NCBI GenBank assembly: GCA_017394885.1
Contig: JAFPWO010000031.1
Coordinates: forward strand, 25,268-89,267
Direction of reading: 5' to 3'
DNA: 64,000 bases
Source: Lachnospiraceae bacterium
GTDB lineage: Bacteria; Bacillota; Clostridia; Lachnospirales; Lachnospiraceae
The translations under genes and the position numbers were made by a program. The number at the start of each line of letters is the position of its first letter. The first letter of the stretch is position 1. The notes beneath the pieces were generated by a model. The model had not been told where the DNA came from, ran no database searches, and was given only the letters and a program-made list of their open reading frames with translations. Below, piece by piece: positions 34,945-43,546 of this stretch.

Positions 34945-36160
34945 TATGTTCAAAATGCCCAAACTGGGTATGGATATGGAAGAAGGTATTATAGTCAAGT
35001 GGCTGAAAAGCGAAGGAGATCTCATTCAGGCAGGAGAACCCTTTGTAGAGATTGAAACAGATAAATCTGTCGTTCAAGTAGAATCACCAACGTCTGGTAC
35101 CGTTTTGAAATTATATTACCCGGAAGGAACCACGCTCCCCTGTTTTCAGCCCATCGCCGCAATTGGGCAGGAAGGTGATCAGGCACCTGATCATATTAGT
35201 TCGCTTCCAACGGTAAACGATACACCTGTTGAATCTGAGGAAACAGTGTTGCAGCCCACTGCGGCCGTAGCCTTGCCCGCAGTTGAATCCGCGTCCCCAC
35301 AAACCAGGAAACTGCTAGCAACCCCTCGTGCCTGCCGTCTGTCTCAGAAAAATGGCATTGATCTCCATATGGTATCTGGTACCGGTCCTAACGGCCGTAT
35401 TGTAGAACATGACGTCCGCGTCTTTATAGAAAATGGCGCAGGCCGTGCTATCACAGCTCCCGTCCGCATCCCCAAAGAGACTGTGACGCCTTTATCCGGT
35501 GTTCGTAAAATCACCGCCGCCCGGATGCATCAGAGCTTATCCGAGATGGCTCAGACCAATACCCGTATGGATGTGAACATGACAAACATGATATCCATGC
35601 GTAAACAGATCAATGATCGGCTTGAAAAAGACGATATCAAGATCTCCTTCCTGGACCTCTTGATTGCTGTCTGTGCCAAAGCCCTCATTGAAAATCCTCA
35701 GGCCAACGCATCGTTGCAGTCTGACGGCATTCATTATAGAAATTATGCCAATATCGGTATTGCAGTAGATTCTAAAAACGGACTGGTGGTTCCTGTCGTA
35801 AAAGACGTTGATCTGATGAGTATTGTGGAAATCTCAAAAAATAGCCGGTCAATGATTGACAAGGCCCGACAGGGGTCTTTGCTGCCTGATGACATGAAGG
35901 GCGGATCGTTTACTATTTCCAATCTTGGTATGTTTGAAGTGGACTCCTTCACCGCTATCATTAACCCGCCTGAAACCTGTATATTGGCAGTAGGTCGGAT
36001 CGCAGATCGAGCCATCGTTGAGAATAACCAGATCATAATACGGCCTATGATGAATCTTTGTCTGACCTATGATCATCGGGTGATTGACGGGGCTCCCTCC
36101 GCCCGTTTTCTGCAGTGCATCAAACACTATATTGAGAACCCAATTTGGTTGCTGATGTAA
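34937..36160 (+). CDS. dihydrolipoamide acyltransferase (E2, AcoC-like)
   Basis: 407 aa. GTG start at 34937, chosen for AAGGAGGG at 34921-34928; a later ATG (34946) is too distant. One lipoyl domain (lysine in IETDKSVVQ, about residue 43), an Ala/Pro-rich linker, a peripheral-subunit-binding domain (ATPRACRLSQKNGIDL, about 130-165), then the catalytic domain ending in TYDHRVIDGA with active His and Asp. Core of the complex, passing the acyl group to CoA. Last gene of the operon. Confidence 0.93.
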   Translation: MIDMFKMPKLGMDMEEGIIVKWLKSEGDLIQAGEPFVEIETDKSVVQVESPTSGTVLKLYYPEGTTLPCFQPIAAIGQEGDQAPDHISSLPTVNDTPVESEETVLQPTAAVALPAVESASPQTRKLLATPRACRLSQKNGIDLHMVSGTGPNGRIVEHDVRVFIENGAGRAITAPVRIPKETVTPLSGVRKITAARMHQSLSEMAQTNTRMDVNMTNMISMRKQINDRLEKDDIKISFLDLLIAVCAKALIENPQANASLQSDGIHYRNYANIGIAVDSKNGLVVPVVKDVDLMSIVEISKNSRSMIDKARQGSLLPDDMKGGSFTISNLGMFEVDSFTAIINPPETCILAVGRIADRAIVENNQIIIRPMMNLCLTYDHRVIDGAPSARFLQCIKHYIENPIWLLM

Positions 36161-36185
36161 CAAATGACAACATACCTCCTTTTTT

Positions 36186-36219
36186 CCACCTGACACCACT
36201 GTTGTCAGGTGGGTTTTTT
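36186..36219 (+). terminator. terminator of the 2-oxo acid dehydrogenase operon
   Basis: CCACCTGACA/TGTCAGGTGG with a 7-nt loop followed by GTTTTTT. The stretch 36220-36405 after it is AT-rich with no gene seen. Confidence 0.9.
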
Positions 36220-36405
36220 CTTCCTTCAGGAGGTCTAAAAAGGCTCTTTATATCATTTATATAATTCTTTATTTAATCCCTATATTCAGATTATGTCTGC
36301 GGTCCCTTTTAACGATGATGTTATTTATTATTTTGAATGAAAGATACAAAAGCGATTCTGCGTTTACCGGCTTCTCAAAACTTTCTGTCTTTTCGAAAAA
36401 ACCGA

Positions 36406-36434
36406 TTGACAGAAACCTGGGCTTATACTATAAT
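36406..36434 (+). promoter_or_regulatory. promoter of the tRNA cluster
   Basis: TTGACA (36406-36411), 17-nt spacer, TATAAT (36429-36434): both boxes match consensus; 20 nt before the first tRNA. Confidence 0.85.
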
Positions 36435-36454
36435 TTCGTTTGCGCTCAAAGTGC

Positions 36455-36525
36455 GCGGGTGTAGTTCAATGGTAGAACACCAGCCTTCCAAGCTGGACAC
36501 GTGGGTTCGATTCCCATCACCCGCT
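36455..36525 (+). tRNA. tRNA-Gly (anticodon UCC)
   Basis: 71 nt. Acceptor GCGGGTG/CACCCGC, anticodon TCC at 36487-36489 in loop CTTCCAA, TTCGATT T-loop, discriminator U. CCA not encoded. Confidence 0.95.
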
Positions 36526-36567
36526 GTTTGCACCAGCCCAGGGCATTGCCTCGGTGCAACGTTATGC

Positions 36568-36641
36568 GGTGGGATTAGCGCAGCTGGCAGAGCGTCAGAT
36601 TGTGGTTCTGAAGGTCGTGGGTTCGAGCCCCACATCCCACC
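36568..36641 (+). tRNA. tRNA-His (anticodon GUG)
   Basis: 74 nt with the extra 5' G (36568) opposite discriminator C, as tRNA-His requires. Acceptor GTGGGAT/ATCCCAC, anticodon GTG at 36602-36604. Confidence 0.95.
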
Positions 36642-36646
36642 CTTGT

Positions 36647-36718
36647 TGGGCTATCGCCAAGTGGTAAGGCACAAGACTTTGACTCTTGTATTCGTTGGTT
36701 CGAGTCCAACTAGCCCAG
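36647..36718 (+). tRNA. tRNA-Gln (anticodon UUG)
   Basis: 72 nt. Acceptor TGGGCTA/TAGCCCA, anticodon TTG at 36679-36681, T-loop TTCGAGT. Only 5 nt after tRNA-His. Confidence 0.94.
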
Positions 36719-36749
36719 TTTGGTCCTTCCGCTTTGCGAAAAGCCATAA

Positions 36750-36822
36750 GGGCGATTAGCTCAGGCGGTAGAGCACTTGACTTTTAATCAAGTTGTCGCG
36801 GGTTCGAGTCCCGCATCGCTCA
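36750..36822 (+). tRNA. tRNA-Lys (anticodon UUU)
   Basis: 73 nt. Acceptor GGGCGAT/ATCGCTC with one G-U pair, anticodon TTT at 36783-36785, discriminator A. Confidence 0.95.
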
Positions 36823-36830
36823 CACAGCAA

Positions 36831-36853
36831 AACCTGGCTTGCCAGGTTTTTTT
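36831..36853 (+). terminator. terminator of the tRNA cluster
   Basis: AACCTGG/CCAGGTT with a CTTG loop and a run of seven T. Confidence 0.92.
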
Positions 36854-36894
36854 GTGCCCTTTTTCTGCCTTTCCGTGAATTCCCGTCCCTCTAC

Positions 36895-36923
36895 TCGACA
36901 AACCGCGGAATTTCGTGTAAAAT
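36895..36923 (+). promoter_or_regulatory. promoter of the yhaO-yhaN-like pair
   Basis: TCGACA, 17-nt spacer, TAAAAT, ending 42 nt before the start codon. Confidence 0.5.
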
Positions 36924-36965
36924 AATGGCGTCTGTTATTCAGGATCAAAGACAGGGTTTTTTATT

Positions 36966-38045
36966 ATGCGTTTTATTCATACAGCTGATCTGCACATCGG
37001 TATGAAGCCGGATAAGGACCGCGTCTGGGGCTTTTCCCGGGCGGACGCCGTGCGCACCGCTTTATCGCGGCTCATTTCCCGCTGCAATGAAGAAGAGATC
37101 GATCTCCTTCTGATTGCCGGGGATCTTTTCCACCGTCCGCCCACCGTATCGGAACTGCGGGAGGCCGACGCTCTTTTTGTGCGCCTGAATCATACCAAGG
37201 TCGTTCTGATCGCAGGCAATCACGATCATCTCCGTCCCGGCTGCGCCTATGCGGATTTCGCGTTCAGCCCCAACGTATTTTTTATCGATTCGGCCGAGCT
37301 GGCCGAAGTCAGTTTCCCGCAGTGGAATCTGGTCGTTCACGGATTCAGCTACCATTCGGAACTGCTTCCTGAAGCCAGGCTTGACGGCCTGCGCGCGCCG
37401 GAAGACGGCAAGCGCCATATTCTGCTGGCCCACGGCGGGGACGCCTCTCACGTCCCCTTCCGCCTGAACGAGCTGCAGAAACAGGGCTGGGACTATGTTG
37501 CGCTCGGCCATCTGCATAAGCCGGGCCTGACCAGGGACAGCCGCATCGCCATGCCCGGCTCGCCGGAGCCGCTCGATCACACCGAGACCGGCCGCCACGG
37601 CTATTTCCAGGGAAAGCTTACCACCCATGATTTCGAACTCGACTGGAGAAACTTCTCCGATTTCCAGTATACCGACCTGAGCGTAAAAATCACGCCGGAA
37701 ACGACGTTTTCCGCGCTGGAAGCGTGGCTGGACGACCATCTGAAAAAAGACGGCTCCGAAGCCGTGAATCTGACGCTGAAAGGTTTTCGGGATCCGGAGC
37801 TTACTTTCGATCCGGATCTGATCAGGCGTCTGGGCTTTATCTGCGAGGTGCGGGATCTGACCGAGCCGGATTATCCCTGGGAAGAGTGGAAGACCCGGCC
37901 GGAGCACGATCTTCTGGCGCGGTATATCGCGGCGCTCTCCGACGGGTCCGCCGCGGAAGAGGCCGTGCGCAAAAAGGCCCTGTACTACGGGATCCGCGCG
38001 CTTTTGTCCTCCGAGCGAACGGCAGGAAGCGAGGTGCTACGATGA
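36966..38045 (+). CDS. Mre11/SbcD-type metallophosphoesterase (YhaO-like)
   Basis: 359 aa. The phosphoesterase motifs run in order: DLHIG (residue ~8), GDLFH, GNHDHL, AHGGD, GHLH. All metal ligands are present. Members are Mn-dependent nucleases working with an SMC-like ATPase at DNA ends. The stop overlaps the start of that ATPase by 4 bp (ATGA), so they are co-translated. Ribosome binding site weak (ACAGGG). Confidence 0.9.
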   Translation: MRFIHTADLHIGMKPDKDRVWGFSRADAVRTALSRLISRCNEEEIDLLLIAGDLFHRPPTVSELREADALFVRLNHTKVVLIAGNHDHLRPGCAYADFAFSPNVFFIDSAELAEVSFPQWNLVVHGFSYHSELLPEARLDGLRAPEDGKRHILLAHGGDASHVPFRLNELQKQGWDYVALGHLHKPGLTRDSRIAMPGSPEPLDHTETGRHGYFQGKLTTHDFELDWRNFSDFQYTDLSVKITPETTFSALEAWLDDHLKKDGSEAVNLTLKGFRDPELTFDPDLIRRLGFICEVRDLTEPDYPWEEWKTRPEHDLLARYIAALSDGSAAEEAVRKKALYYGIRALLSSERTAGSEVLR

Positions 38046-39898
38046 AACTGACCCGGTGCTATATCCATCAGTTCGGCAGCCTTCGGGAGCAGCGCTTCGA
38101 TTTTGAGGACGGCGTCACCCTGATCAAAGGCAGCAACGAAAGCGGCAAATCCACGCTGCATACTGCGCTGGCCGTTCTTCTCTTCGGCCTCGAACGGGGC
38201 CGCGGACGGGCCGCTGCCAACGATACCTACAAGCGGAACCTTCCCTGGAAGGATCCGGAGATCTACGGCGGGGAGCTGGACTGGGAGCGGGAAGGCGTGC
38301 ATATCCATACCGAACGGGATTTTGCTTCGACGCCGCCCGCGAGCTATATTCTGGAAACCAAAGGCTCCTCGACCCGGGAGATCCGGGCCGAGGAACAGCC
38401 CCTGCCGCCCTCCCTCACCCCGTTTTTATACTATAATACGCTCTCTTTCCGCCAGCCGGGCAGCGCGACTTCGGACGGCCTCGCCAATGAGCTGCGCAGC
38501 CATATCGTCAATCTGCAGGGAAGCGGCAATGAGACGCTGGACGTGGGCGCGGCGCTGCAAAATCTCCTTACGGAACGGAAAGCGCTGGCAAAGCGGATCG
38601 ATCCCGAAGCGGAACCGTCCGCCCGGGAGATCGAGGCGCAGCTTCGCCAGCTGGAAGTGCTGAAAGAAACCGCGCCCGGCGACGACTGGGATCAGCTGAA
38701 ACAGGAAATCGATACGCGGGAAGCGCAGATCGACCGGCTCAGCATCGAGCGGGGCTCTGCCGTGCGCGAATGCAAGCGCCGGGCCGCGGCGCTGCAGGAG
38801 CAGGGAATTACCGATAAAAGCGAAGTGCAGGCCCATCTTGAGATGGCCGAAGCCCTGGAAAAGAATCAGCGGATCTATGAACAGGATTACGCAAAAACCC
38901 GCCTGAAGCCCGGGTTCTTCAGCGTGCTTTCCGTGGTGCTGATGATCCCTCTCCTGCTGCTGTTCTGGCTGGCCGTGCGGAATCTTCTGGACGGAGGGCG
39001 TTTCTGGCCGCTGTTCGGAGCCGGCCTTGTCCTGGTCACGGTCATTGAGATCCGCCTGGCCCGCCGGCTCGACGCCGAATCTGCGTCCCGTACCAATAAA
39101 GAGATCCTCTCCCGGCTTCTCGGCATCTATCTGCCCGGGCACACCCCGCGGGGCAGCGCCTCGGAGGCCGGGCAGCTGAAAAACTATCTGCAGAAAGTGC
39201 TTTCCGTCTTTGATTATCTGGAGGAGCAGGAAGCGCATATCCGGCAGCTGACCGAGCAGCTGATCGGGCTCTCCGCCGAACAGAAATCACTGGGCGGACG
39301 GCTGGAATCCAATATGACCGGGAAGATCCGGCAGGAAAACCTGATCCGGCAGGAACGGGAGCTCGAGGATGAGCGGGAAGCCCTGCAGCCGGTACTGCAG
39401 GAAAATGAACAGCTGCGGGAAGAGATCCGGGCCGTCGATCTGGCCATCAGTACGCTGGACCGCCTCTCCCGGACCGTATACAGCGATTTCGGCGAACCGC
39501 TCACGGAAACGGCTTCCGGGATCTTCCGGGAGATCACCGGCGGCCGCTACGACGGTGTCCGCGTGGACGAAAAGATGCAGCTGTTCGCAGTCCGGGATCA
39601 TCGCCTGATCCTCCCTTCTGCCTTAAGCGGCGGCGCGGCGGAGCAGCTGTATATGGCGTTCCGCCTGGCCGTCATCCGGCTTCTCTGGCCCGATGAGCCC
39701 ATGCCGCTCTTCTTTGACGAAAGCTTTGCCTTTTACGACCGGGAACGGCTGCAGGCCCTGCTGCGCTGGCTGACGGAGCACTACCGCGGCCAGGTCTTCC
39801 TTTTCACTTGCCAGGACCGGGAGGAAACGCTGCTGCGGGAAGCCGGGATTCCGTTCCGGAAAATCGAGCTGGAGAGCGGGAAACTTGCACTTTCCTGA
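38042..39898 (+). CDS. Rad50/SbcC-like ATPase with central membrane segments (YhaN-like)
   Basis: 618 aa. Walker A GSNESGKST near residue 35; the C-terminal ATPase lobe has signature LSGGAAEQLYMAF and Walker B PLFFDESFAFYD. The two lobes are joined by coiled coil in which two hydrophobic segments occur (about residues 300-345, SVVLMIPLLLLFWLAV and LFGAGLVLVTVIEI). That membrane pair is a known feature of YhaN proteins and would tether a DNA-processing complex to the membrane. Partner of the preceding nuclease. Confidence 0.87.
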   Translation: MKLTRCYIHQFGSLREQRFDFEDGVTLIKGSNESGKSTLHTALAVLLFGLERGRGRAAANDTYKRNLPWKDPEIYGGELDWEREGVHIHTERDFASTPPASYILETKGSSTREIRAEEQPLPPSLTPFLYYNTLSFRQPGSATSDGLANELRSHIVNLQGSGNETLDVGAALQNLLTERKALAKRIDPEAEPSAREIEAQLRQLEVLKETAPGDDWDQLKQEIDTREAQIDRLSIERGSAVRECKRRAAALQEQGITDKSEVQAHLEMAEALEKNQRIYEQDYAKTRLKPGFFSVLSVVLMIPLLLLFWLAVRNLLDGGRFWPLFGAGLVLVTVIEIRLARRLDAESASRTNKEILSRLLGIYLPGHTPRGSASEAGQLKNYLQKVLSVFDYLEEQEAHIRQLTEQLIGLSAEQKSLGGRLESNMTGKIRQENLIRQERELEDEREALQPVLQENEQLREEIRAVDLAISTLDRLSRTVYSDFGEPLTETASGIFREITGGRYDGVRVDEKMQLFAVRDHRLILPSALSGGAAEQLYMAFRLAVIRLLWPDEPMPLFFDESFAFYDRERLQALLRWLTEHYRGQVFLFTCQDREETLLREAGIPFRKIELESGKLALS

Positions 39899-39913
39899 TC
39901 TCTTCGGTATAAT
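39885..39913 (+). promoter_or_regulatory. promoter of the ABC-2 exporter operon
   Basis: TTGCAC, 17-nt spacer, TATAAT; the -35 lies inside the end of the upstream ATPase gene. Confidence 0.65.
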
Positions 39914-39943
39914 CGTCCTATTATGAACACAGGGAGGTATTCT

Positions 39944-40642
39944 ATGCTTGCCGCGGAAAACATCTGCTTTTCCTATAATCGGAGCCAGCTGCTGCAGGAT
40001 CTGACGTTTCAGGCCGCACCCGGCGAGTGCATCGCGCTTGCGGGGCCGAACGGCAGCGGCAAATCCACCGCCCTGTCCCTGATCGCCGGCATTGCAAAAC
40101 CGGATTCCGGGCAGATCCGGAAGGAAGGGAAAATCGGCCTGATCCCGCAGGGGAACGCCCTGTTTGAAGATATGACCGTGCAGGATAATCTGACCTTCTT
40201 TGCCGGGCTGGCGCATGCCGCCATCCCCCGGGAGCTTCCGCTCTCCGTCGGCAGTTTTCTGAACAAAAAAGTTTCTTCTCTTTCCGGCGGCATGAAGAAG
40301 CGGGTCAGCATCGTCTGCGCGCTTCTCGGCGATCCCGATATCCTTCTCTTTGACGAGCCCTGCGCCGGCCTGGATATCCTCTATCAGGAGGAACTGGCCG
40401 CGCTGATCCGGGAGCTCAAAGCCGCCGGCCGCACGATCCTTTACGTCGGGCACGACACCGCAGAATATGAGAGCTTCTACGATCAGCTCATCTTTCTTTC
40501 CGGCCCGAAGCCCCGCCTGTTTACCCGCAAAGACCTCTCCGGCAGCTCCTGCGATCCCGCAGAAGAGGCAAAGCGGCTGCGCGCCGCCTACCGCAGGCTC
40601 TGCGAAGACCCTGACAGCGATGTAAGCGAGGTGTGTGTATGA
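39944..40642 (+). CDS. ABC transporter ATP-binding protein
   Basis: 232 aa. Start MLAAENICFSY at 39944 after GGGAGG. Walker A GPNGSGKST, Q-loop IGLIPQGNALF, signature LSGGMKKR, Walker B ILLFDEPCAGLD, H-loop YVGHDT. It powers the two ABC-2 type permeases encoded downstream. Its stop overlaps the next start (ATGA). Confidence 0.93.
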   Translation: MLAAENICFSYNRSQLLQDLTFQAAPGECIALAGPNGSGKSTALSLIAGIAKPDSGQIRKEGKIGLIPQGNALFEDMTVQDNLTFFAGLAHAAIPRELPLSVGSFLNKKVSSLSGGMKKRVSIVCALLGDPDILLFDEPCAGLDILYQEELAALIRELKAAGRTILYVGHDTAEYESFYDQLIFLSGPKPRLFTRKDLSGSSCDPAEEAKRLRAAYRRLCEDPDSDVSEVCV

Positions 40643-42318
40643 CAGAAAGTTTTGAAAACGCTGTGCCCGGTGCGCCGGAGGATCTTCCGGCTGCGGAGCC
40701 TCTGTCTGAAAACCATAAAAAGGCAAACAAAAACGTTCTGATCGCCGGCGGGATCCTCGGCGGGCTGATTCTGGCCGCCCTGATCATGCTCCTGATCTCG
40801 CAGCTGTTCCTGGACATGCCGGCCAGGATCGCAACAAAAAGCCTTCGGAACACGCTGATCGACATTTCCTCTTCTGCCAAGGAAATGCTGCAGAAGCCCA
40901 CCAGCGTCAAAGTCGATTTTGACCTGTCGAAAATTGACGGCACTGTGAGCTTCCGCAGTCAAAGCGGCGGAGAAGATGCCGCGAATGAGGGAACTTCGTT
41001 TGCGTCTTACCCGTATGCCGGAAGCTTCACGGCCTGGTCCGATCCGAAAAACTACCGGTTGGCCTATGCCCTTGACTTAAACCGCGGCGGAATAAGTTTT
41101 CTGGATGCAGAAACCAACCTTTCGATCGACGAAGCCGTCTTATCCAGTACGGCACTGTTCGGAGAAACCGCTTACGGGATCGATCTGAACAATCTGTCAA
41201 AGACCCTTCCGGGATCGGTACTGGATCCGGAGGGAGGCAGTTTTCTTTCCGGGCTTTTGAGCAAGGTCTTTTCCTGCTACGAAGATGTGTATGAATGGCT
41301 GTGCGACAGCAGGAAGAGCCCGCTGGACGGCGTCCGGAACATGAACGAACAGGAAGAAGAGATCGCCAAGGCGCTCTTTAAAGTTTTTCTGGACGCGCTG
41401 GAGAAGCACGGTGAATGGAGCCGCGTGTCCGAGAAGATCGAGATCGGGGAAAAAACGCTTCGCACGTCCCGGATCACGTTAAAGCTGGACGGGGAATCCG
41501 TTGCGGCGATCATCGAGGACGTAACCGACTGGATGGACGACAGTGCGGAGATCAAAAAATACTTTTCGATCGTCCGGAACGAATATGGCGATCTGGCCGA
41601 CGCGGCGAATTACGATCTGGAAGCCTATATCGATAAATTCTATGACGCCCTGGCTGAGATCGATCCCGACCGGATCGAAGAAGCCCTGAAGGACGTCCGG
41701 ATTACGCTGGACTTTTATATCCGCGGCCTCCGGCTGCTCCGGACCGACGCTTCCCTCCGGGAAAACGACAGAAAAATCAGCTGCAGTCTGACTGTCGGAC
41801 CGAAGCCGAAGCAGCCGGACGTGATCTCCTTCAGCTTCAAAAACAACGGGAGCGACTGGAAGCTAAGCTTCAACTATACGGTCGAAGAGCGGACTTCTTC
41901 CCGTTACTATGCCCGCTACAGGCTGGAAACCGGCAGCAGGAAGTATACCGGCACGGCAGAGTGGGACAAGAAAGAAGGCGGTTTCACCGTCATCCTGAAC
42001 GATAAAAACTCCGATGAGACCCGGGAGATCCTCCGTCTGGGCGGGCATCTAACTAAAGAGAAAAACGTCACGACACTGGTTGCGGAGAAACTGAAGACCT
42101 CCCTTTTCGGGCTGGCTGATCTGGATATCAGAGATTCCGGCGTGACCGTTGTCCTGGATAATGCCGCTCAGATGCCCGAACCGCCCGCCTATACGGACCT
42201 TCTGACTCTCGATAAAGAAGATTTTCAGGATATTTTTGAAGATCTGAAAGACGCCTGGGAAATGCTGAAAGAGAACGTTTCCGCGTCCGGAGATCCATCC
42301 GCTGTCCCGGCTCCCTGA
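40639..42318 (+). CDS. membrane-anchored accessory protein of the ABC-2 operon
   Basis: 559 aa. Start ATG at 40639 overlaps the previous stop. An acidic ~28-residue cytoplasmic tail, one membrane helix (about 32-57), then ~500 residues predicted outside, rich in Lys/Asp strands, without a recognised fold. Position between the ATPase and the two permeases makes it a likely substrate-handling or assembly part of this exporter. No named family recognised. Confidence 0.75.
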   Translation: MTESFENAVPGAPEDLPAAEPLSENHKKANKNVLIAGGILGGLILAALIMLLISQLFLDMPARIATKSLRNTLIDISSSAKEMLQKPTSVKVDFDLSKIDGTVSFRSQSGGEDAANEGTSFASYPYAGSFTAWSDPKNYRLAYALDLNRGGISFLDAETNLSIDEAVLSSTALFGETAYGIDLNNLSKTLPGSVLDPEGGSFLSGLLSKVFSCYEDVYEWLCDSRKSPLDGVRNMNEQEEEIAKALFKVFLDALEKHGEWSRVSEKIEIGEKTLRTSRITLKLDGESVAAIIEDVTDWMDDSAEIKKYFSIVRNEYGDLADAANYDLEAYIDKFYDALAEIDPDRIEEALKDVRITLDFYIRGLRLLRTDASLRENDRKISCSLTVGPKPKQPDVISFSFKNNGSDWKLSFNYTVEERTSSRYYARYRLETGSRKYTGTAEWDKKEGGFTVILNDKNSDETREILRLGGHLTKEKNVTTLVAEKLKTSLFGLADLDIRDSGVTVVLDNAAQMPEPPAYTDLLTLDKEDFQDIFEDLKDAWEMLKENVSASGDPSAVPAP

Positions 42319-42343
42319 TGAGAGCCGAAGAAAAGAGGCCCCA

Positions 42344-43546
42344 TTGAAACCGATGCTCCGCAGAGACGGAAAACTATTCAGGCGCGGACTTCTTCCCGCG
42401 CTCGTCCTGACCCTCCTTATGGCCGCGGTCTGTGCCCTGGCCGCTTTTTCCGTGCTGCAGAGCACCCGGGAGGGCAGGAAGCCTGTGAATGTGGCCGTCG
42501 TGGACAACGAGGGCGGCCTGCTCAGCCGTTTCTGCATCAATCTGGTCAGCAGCCAGTCCTACATCGCCTCCCTCATGGATGTGACCCAGACCTCGGAGAA
42601 AAAAGCCGTTCAGGGCTTAAATAAGGGGACGTACGAAGCCGTTATCATTCTGCCGAAAGGCTATACCGACAATATCATGTACGGCTACGAAGGCACCGGG
42701 CAGATCATTCTTTCGGAAGCCGCCGCGGCTTCAGCGGATATCGTCCGCTCCGTGGCCAACTTCGGGGAACGGCTGCTGGCAGCCGGCCAGTACGGGATCT
42801 TCGCCGGTGAGAACCTGATCGAAGCCCACAGTCTTTCCGGGGAGTTTCATAACGATTTTCTGGATAAAAACAACAGTGAACTGCTTTCTGTCGCGGTATC
42901 CGTATTCGACGAAGGCATGGAGCTCTCTCTCACGCCTTACTTCGGCAGCACGCTGACCACGGAAGCGTACTATGCGCTGGCCTGGTTTGTGCTGCTGGCT
43001 TCGGTCTGCGGGCTGTTTTTTACGGCCCTGTATACGGAGGACCGGCGGCGCTCCGTCCTGCTGCGCCTGTATTCCCTGGACGTCACACCGGGTGGCTTCC
43101 TGCAGGGCAAGCTTCTGTATCCGTTCCTGTACCGTCTCGGACTGGCCATTGCCTTTCTGGCCGGCATTTCCCGCCTGCTGCCGCTCTCCTTCTCCGCCGC
43201 TTCCCTTCTGGAAGCGATGCTGGCCCTGATCATGATGAGCGTGATCTTCGGCTGCGCCGCGGTGATCCTGGGCGGGCAGAGCGGATGGCAGGGGATCCTG
43301 CTTGCGCTCAGCGTCGCCGGGCTGTTCTTTAACGGCGGGCTCGTGCCGCGCAGCATGCTGCCGCAGTCCCTGCTGACGCTCGGACGCTTTACGCCGTCCG
43401 GCGCCGCCATGAGTCTCCTTGCCCCGCTTTTCGGCGGGAAAACCGACCCTCTCAGTGATCTTTGCGGCCTGCTCTATGCCGGGATCCTTTTCCTGCTGGC
43501 GCTTCATACGCTACGGCAGCTGCCGGTGAAAGGAGGCGAAGAATGA
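42344..43546 (+). CDS. ABC-2 type permease
   Basis: 400 aa. TTG start at 42344 with AGAGG upstream at correct distance; an in-frame ATG at 42353 is the alternative. One N-terminal helix, a large outer loop (about 45-205, VNVAVVDNEGG...), then five C-terminal helices: the ABC-2 membrane layout. Stop overlaps the next permease start by 4 bp. Confidence 0.87.
   Translation: MKPMLRRDGKLFRRGLLPALVLTLLMAAVCALAAFSVLQSTREGRKPVNVAVVDNEGGLLSRFCINLVSSQSYIASLMDVTQTSEKKAVQGLNKGTYEAVIILPKGYTDNIMYGYEGTGQIILSEAAAASADIVRSVANFGERLLAAGQYGIFAGENLIEAHSLSGEFHNDFLDKNNSELLSVAVSVFDEGMELSLTPYFGSTLTTEAYYALAWFVLLASVCGLFFTALYTEDRRRSVLLRLYSLDVTPGGFLQGKLLYPFLYRLGLAIAFLAGISRLLPLSFSAASLLEAMLALIMMSVIFGCAAVILGGQSGWQGILLALSVAGLFFNGGLVPRSMLPQSLLTLGRFTPSGAAMSLLAPLFGGKTDPLSDLCGLLYAGILFLLALHTLRQLPVKGGEE

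Noticed and set aside
31528..36160. Firm naming of the dehydrogenase operon as acetoin-specific (acoABCL)
   Set aside because: E1/E2/E3 motifs do not distinguish acetoin from pyruvate or other 2-oxo acids, and no acetoin-specific regulator is present.
36220..36454. Integrase/attachment site beside the tRNA cluster
   Set aside because: The AT-rich block ends here, but no integrase gene or tRNA 3'-end duplication was seen.
36337..36759. Open frame spanning the tRNA region
   Set aside because: It overlaps three tRNA genes with complete cloverleaf features and a consensus tRNA promoter.
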